Shown here: in pieces, positions 8,701 to 10,694 of the stretch
How positions within the stretch are numbered: the stretch's first letter is position 1
Layout: the number at the start of each line of letters is the position of its first letter
From: Porticoccaceae bacterium UBA1989
Lineage (GTDB): Bacteria > Pseudomonadota > Gammaproteobacteria > Pseudomonadales > Porticoccaceae
Direction: 5' to 3'
Length of the DNA: 10,694 nt
Assembly: GCA_002335945.1 (NCBI GenBank)
Contig: DDDD01000149.1
Location: forward strand, 1-10,694
Program-made: the position numbers and the translations under genes
The notes under the pieces: model-generated
The model's database searches: none
Seen by the model: the letters and a program-made list of their open reading frames with translations, nothing else
Told to the model about the DNA's origin: nothing

Positions 8701-8816
8701 CGTATTCCGGTAACAACAACCTCTTCGAGCGTACTGCTGTCAGCAAAAACCTGACCTGCTGCCAGTGTTCCGGCGGCGGCAAGGATTGCTACAGAAAGTT
8801 TTGACTTTCTAAACAT
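5730..8816 (-). CDS. TonB-dependent receptor (Xanthomonas/Caulobacter carbohydrate-type family)
   Basis: Outer-membrane active transporter of 1028 aa, powered by TonB-ExbB-ExbD. The start was set at 8816, not at the in-frame ATG 105 bp upstream, because MFRKSKLSVAILAAAGTLAAG is a classic signal peptide with cleavage expected after VFA (residue 25), and GGGGAAC lies just before this ATG. A TonB-box-like EEVVVTG (31-37) follows, then the plug with DTNLAESLQRISGVSINR (69-86), VTVRGFG (94-100) and a VTLNGRQMPS segment. This wording is characteristic of the TonB-Xanth-Caul group (TIGR01782 type). The rest is the beta barrel with long extracellular loops, ending in the outer-membrane terminal ARYTF with a final Phe. 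No N-terminal STN signalling domain is present, so direct anti-sigma signalling is not expected. Relatives import oligosaccharides; the nearby hydrolase and SapC/halogenase genes fit that, but the ligand is not determined. Likely controlled by the divergent AraC-type gene. Confidence 0.95.
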   Translation of the reverse strand: MFRKSKLSVAILAAAGTLAAGQVFADSSTLEEVVVTGIRGSLERAMDTKRDASGVVDAISAEDMGKFPDTNLAESLQRISGVSINRVNGEGSEVTVRGFGGGFNLVTLNGRQMPSANVGTITGNPLDQGSSGSSRSFDFSNLASEGVRGLQVYKTGRSSVATGGVGATINVETIRPLESEGTQVSLGVKAVNDSSGDDITPEVSGLYSWTNDSATLGVSVFGSFQERDSGSRHASVEDFNLRTWDSTNADNLKNLGIVDGATIVNAPNDGQLVYRPTNLGVGFNEDKRERTNGLLTVQFAPNDEMTFTADVAYAENIQDSTSLIDGVWFNGTVDYVEYDGNAVVAAPVIFAEDVSGGKDFFFQNLAMGTKDTLDSIGLNLDWNVSDKLNLRFDLASSEAESGGNGPQGNNVLRMNVAGATAGWQAVDFGQEIPQGIVSVDDTKTSGTTNGIFDLADVGSQVTQFAKSGQVAKLDQFSFDGTFAASDSIEVDFGLGFMSADMRQTRTSGSSGLGGWGVDVPGDIPEGLITQVSTLDKFDYKGSGVAGVSQPAGETAPIALGSVSWQGDPLTLLNAMAPIYGLDPNNMPINSTADNQVEEDTVSIYGQVKMDGELGGLAVNVVTGLRWEETEVTSTSQQSIPSALVWESNNDFAFTLGSGVDSIQDDYTYSSLLPSLDISVDITDNWKARASFSKTLARPGYNDMYTATSVGTPPRITHLGDQPSATKGNARLDPLESSNFDLSVEYYYGEANYFSIGYFQKNVSNFVGIQQADQSLFGLRDATASNSTFLAAAVTQLASIGVAESEDTLFSMTAILQNMSDFTETTGAAAYQAAQGAAVSEQAFHESIFSEYDVTAVATDPLVEFAVKSPTNSQDAEIYGFEVASQHFFGDTGFGYLFNYTTVEGDIGYDNGSDPTEDQFALPGLSDSLNLVGIYEKDGLSARLAYNWRDNFLNQVNRAAGGTRNPEYVDSVEQLDLNVSYEFNSGVVLSMDAINLTGEGQRKYGRTETAAFFVQELDPRYVFSARYTF

Positions 8817-8856
8817 ATTTGTTCCCCAAAAGTAAGAAATATTAGTTTTTTTATTA

Positions 8857-8875
8857 AATGCGCTTTTAACGCATT
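8857..8875. repeat. Small inverted repeat in the receptor leader
   Basis: AATGCG (8857-8862) and CGCATT (8870-8875) are exact complements separated by 7 bp. The element lies about 40 bp upstream of the receptor start codon, so it would be in the mRNA leader or near the transcription start. It could be an operator or a small leader hairpin; 6-bp arms can also arise by chance. Confidence 0.3.
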
Positions 8876-9041
8876 GGTATAAGACGAGGCAATGAGGTCC
8901 ATCCGCCCCCCCACAAACCAACTAATTTGCAATTAATTATGCTGTAGGCAGAGGTCCCAAAAAAAACTAAGCCAATCTGAGGCGGCAGGCACTTGACTAG
9001 GAGATGAATCAGGGCAGTTTGAGACCGATAATTATTCAATC

Positions 9042-9118
9042 AGCGCCCTTTTTTGGTGCTCTTAACGCACAGAGAGGACTATTCGGCGAAAAAGGTTGGC
9101 ATATAGCGCCCTCATTGG
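9042..9118 (+). repeat. Direct repeat AGCGCCCT...TTGG, candidate regulator binding sites
   Basis: AGCGCCCT occurs at 9042-9049 and again at 9105-9112. Each copy is followed within a few bases by TTGG (9053-9056 and 9115-9118). The copies are 63 bp apart, close to six turns of the helix, so both would face the same side of the DNA. AraC-family proteins commonly bind direct repeats, and the divergent AraC-type regulator is the obvious candidate ligand. The repeat is seen directly; binding is inference. Confidence 0.35.
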
Positions 9119-9241
9119 CTCCAAATAGGAGCATGACCGAGAGTACGCTGCTATTTAGGCCTATTTTTAATACCAACAAATTCTAAAGAGAGCAAAGGTT
9201 CGGCATCAGTCGTACATACTTTGACATATAGAAGGCGGTAA

Positions 9242-10423
9242 ATGGACGTTTTAAGATTCGACGCAGTGTTATTCAATTTTCACGATGTCATATTATTAAT
9301 GACGGCGATGCAATGCCTGTTTTGTTGTTGGTTGCTGTGCCTAACCAATAACAAAAACACGCCAAGCATTTGGTTTTTAGCCTTCTTTTTACTGGCTCAT
9401 GCACTGATCCCTATCAACGAGCTAATTCTCTGGGGCGCGGACTTTAAATTTACCGCGAGGGAGAGATTCCCAGCTTTGCATTTCTTGCCCGGAATTGCCT
9501 ACTACCTTGATGGAGCTCTTCTGTTCCTATGCTTCAGGTCACTGGTGTTCCGAGACTTTAGGCTGGCCAAAGTTGACCTACTGCACCTAGCCCCCTTAGC
9601 GGCCTTCGCTCTATTTATTGGCACTACATTCTATACCCTACCTGCCGACGTGCGCCTGCACCTGATCACCTCAGAATCCTTTGTCTATAGCCACAACTAT
9701 GTGTACATGGAATTCTTTAGCAAGCTAATAAGAGTCGGCTATGCAGTCGCATGCTTTGTGCTTATAAGCCGCTATAGCAACCTATTACGCAACACTAACT
9801 CCAATATGGAGAAAATCCATGTCTCCTGGCTTAGGGCACTCGTTATTGGATTTTTACTGGTTATTCTGTCCGAGGTTGTGCTCTTGATCGCGAAGATAGC
9901 CAATAACCTCGGTGACTTCGTGCTCGGCCAAGAAATTCTCAGCACTATTGGATTAACCGGTTACTACCTAAGCTTTATTTTGGTGAACTTATTGGTGTTC
10001 ACGGCCATCCGCTATTTTGGTGCTTTCGAGCAGGTCAGTGATACAGCCCCAGTAAAGAAGCCAACTGAGGAAGCATTTTTACAGCCAGAAATGGCGGCCA
10101 AAGTTGATGGCGCTATACGCGACACTAAGATCTATATGGAACCAGACATTACATTGGATCGTCTGGCAGAAGCCCTGCATGTAATGCCCAGGGATTTATC
10201 TATGCTAATTAACCGCCACTTTGGGGTTAACTACTATGAGTTTATCAACCGCTACCGCATAGAAGAAGCTAAGCGACTGTTGACTGAATCCAAGGGGGTT
10301 ACCATTACCGATATTTATCTGACAGTCGGCTTCAACAGCAAATCTGTGTTCTACACATTCTTTAAAAAACTCGAAGGCGTAACGCCGACTAAATACCGCG
10401 CCGCACAGCAGTCCGTTTTATAG
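9242..10423 (+). CDS. Membrane-anchored AraC-family transcriptional regulator
   Basis: A 393-aa protein with a seven-helix N-terminal membrane part and a C-terminal AraC DNA-binding domain. Hydrophobic segments lie near residues 14-34, 42-64, 77-98, 112-131, 157-176, 196-219 and 233-256. A charged linker (about 260-300) leads to two helix-turn-helix units: LDRLAEALHVMPRDLSMLINRHFG (from residue 305) and TITDIYLTVGFNSKSVFYTFFKKLEGVTPTKYR, the latter matching the conserved AraC signature with GF-S---F---FKK--G-TP--YR. No periplasmic sensor domain is present, so the signal is probably sensed by the membrane helices or a partner. It is divergent from the receptor gene, the usual arrangement for a dedicated regulator, and converges on the hydrolase gene. 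Start chosen at 9242 because GAAGG stands 6 nt upstream. Its stop codon is immediately followed by the A/T tract of the hydrolase terminator. Confidence 0.92.
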   Translation: MDVLRFDAVLFNFHDVILLMTAMQCLFCCWLLCLTNNKNTPSIWFLAFFLLAHALIPINELILWGADFKFTARERFPALHFLPGIAYYLDGALLFLCFRSLVFRDFRLAKVDLLHLAPLAAFALFIGTTFYTLPADVRLHLITSESFVYSHNYVYMEFFSKLIRVGYAVACFVLISRYSNLLRNTNSNMEKIHVSWLRALVIGFLLVILSEVVLLIAKIANNLGDFVLGQEILSTIGLTGYYLSFILVNLLVFTAIRYFGAFEQVSDTAPVKKPTEEAFLQPEMAAKVDGAIRDTKIYMEPDITLDRLAEALHVMPRDLSMLINRHFGVNYYEFINRYRIEEAKRLLTESKGVTITDIYLTVGFNSKSVFYTFFKKLEGVTPTKYRAAQQSVL

Positions 10424-10425
10424 AC

Positions 10426-10453
10426 AAAAAAAACCCAGGCCAATAGGCCTGGG
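10426..10453 (-). terminator. Intrinsic terminator of the glycoside hydrolase gene
   Basis: An 8-bp GC-rich perfect stem, CCCAGGCC (10434-10441) with GGCCTGGG (10446-10453), and a 4-nt loop. On the minus strand it is followed directly by eight T (10426-10433), a textbook Rho-independent terminator for the hydrolase gene that ends 39 bp upstream of it. The T run ends 2 bp from the regulator stop codon, so the hairpin may also mark the 3' end of the regulator mRNA, although no T tract follows on that strand. Confidence 0.9.
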
Positions 10454-10492
10454 CGAACGTTAGTGAAAAACCTAAATGACTCGTTGTAGCCT

Positions 10493-10694
10493 CTAGTAAA
10501 CCAATGTCTGCATCGCTCGGGGGGGAATAATGAGCTTGGTCTGTTCTTCACCGACAAAGAAGTTGTAGCCAACGGGCTTATCCGTATGGTTCATTACGAT
10601 AGTGGCCATCTGATTGTCTGTATTGATAAACGAGGTCGCTAATAGAAAACTGCGGCTACTACTGGTACTGACACGCTGAGCATCTGGGCGCACA
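10493..10694 (-). CDS. C-terminal end of a glycoside hydrolase, GH30-like (partial)
   Basis: Only the last 66 codons are in the window; the frame runs off the right edge and ends with TAG at 10493-10495. The visible protein begins VRPDAQRV, then has SFLLATSFINTDNQMATIVMN and ends PPRAMQTLVY. This matches the C-terminal beta-sandwich of GH30-type enzymes, whose catalytic barrel is followed by (I/V)RPGA-R(I/V), a segment on the pattern LLATAFLNPDG--AVVVMN, and a final PA-S--TLV-like strand. GH30 includes beta-glucosylceramidases, beta-1,6-glucanases and related beta-glucosidases, and the subfamily cannot be told from this piece. Placed beside a carbohydrate-type receptor and its regulator, it suggests degradation of a beta-linked glycan for uptake. 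The catalytic residues and the signal peptide lie outside the window. Another beta-sandwich-bearing hydrolase family is possible. Confidence 0.65.
   Translation of the reverse strand, partial: VRPDAQRVSTSSSRSFLLATSFINTDNQMATIVMNHTDKPVGYNFFVGEEQTKLIIPPRAMQTLVY

Larger units (their letters stand above)
8817..9241. promoter_or_regulatory. Divergent intergenic region between receptor and regulator genes
   Basis: This 425-bp stretch carries no convincing gene and must contain the promoters of the receptor (-) and the regulator (+). Seen in it: a receptor ribosome site (GGGGAAC before 8816); a 6-bp inverted repeat in the receptor leader (8857-8875); a run of seven C at 8906-8912; an AT-rich stretch at 8921-8940 with a weak minus-strand -10 candidate CATAAT (8936-8941) but no matching -35, as expected for an activator-dependent promoter; a repeated GAGGTCC (8894-8900, 8951-8957); an 8-bp direct repeat (9042, 9105); and a GCTCC-aaata-GGAGC hairpin (9118-9132). 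The regulator's ribosome site is GAAGG, 6 nt before the ATG at 9242. No strong sigma-70 promoter is visible for the regulator. Confidence 0.6.

Noticed and set aside
8817..8921. 35-residue N-terminal extension of the receptor frame up to an ATG at 8921
   Set aside because: The extension has no signal-peptide character and would bury the clear signal peptide that starts at 8816, which has its own ribosome site.
8894..8957. GAGGTCC repeated at 8894 and 8951
   Set aside because: A 7-bp repeat with no shared flanks and no clear helical phasing is weak; it is recorded only within the regulatory-region entry.
9004..9186. 60-codon plus-strand frame in the divergent region preceded by AGGAG
   Set aside because: AGGAG touches the ATG with no spacing, the protein has no recognisable features, and it lies over the presumed regulatory repeats.

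Overview
The window looks like part of an outer-membrane nutrient-uptake locus from a Gram-negative bacterium, most likely a marine or aquatic gammaproteobacterium (Cellvibrionales/Alteromonadales-like). The lineage is inferred from gene style only: a TonB-dependent receptor of the Xanthomonas/Caulobacter carbohydrate-type family, a SapC-like protein, a cupin-like protein, paired flavin-dependent 'tryptophan' halogenases, a membrane-anchored AraC-type regulator and a glycoside hydrolase. No RNA gene, insertion sequence, CRISPR array or prophage signature was found.

Layout, left to right. Bases 1-621 (+) hold the 3' part of a DUF6445-type gene whose start lies outside the window. It converges on a minus-strand block that reads, in transcription order, sapC-like (5536-4805), cupin_8/JmjC-like (4780-3746), halogenase A (3686-2205) and halogenase B (2183-639). 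The gaps are 24, 59 and 21 bp, so this is almost certainly one operon. Upstream of it, on the same strand, is a large TonB-dependent receptor gene (8816-5730). The 193-bp gap between the receptor and sapC holds two hairpins, one shaped like an intrinsic terminator, and a perfect 7-bp inverted repeat in front of sapC. A 425-bp divergent regulatory region (8817-9241) separates the receptor from the regulator gene (9242-10423, +). The regulator converges on the C-terminal end of a glycoside hydrolase gene (10493-10694, -; GH30-like), with a strong terminator between them.

How the parts may work together (inference). The hydrolase suggests that a glycan, perhaps a beta-glucan, is degraded and the oligosaccharides are taken up through the receptor. 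The seven-helix AraC protein would sense a signal at the membrane and control the divergent receptor promoter. The SapC/cupin/halogenase/DUF6445 set recurs next to such receptors, but its biochemical job is not established. It combines two predicted flavin-dependent halogenases with two proteins carrying His-x-Asp...His iron-binding patterns, so it is the least explained and most interesting part of the window.
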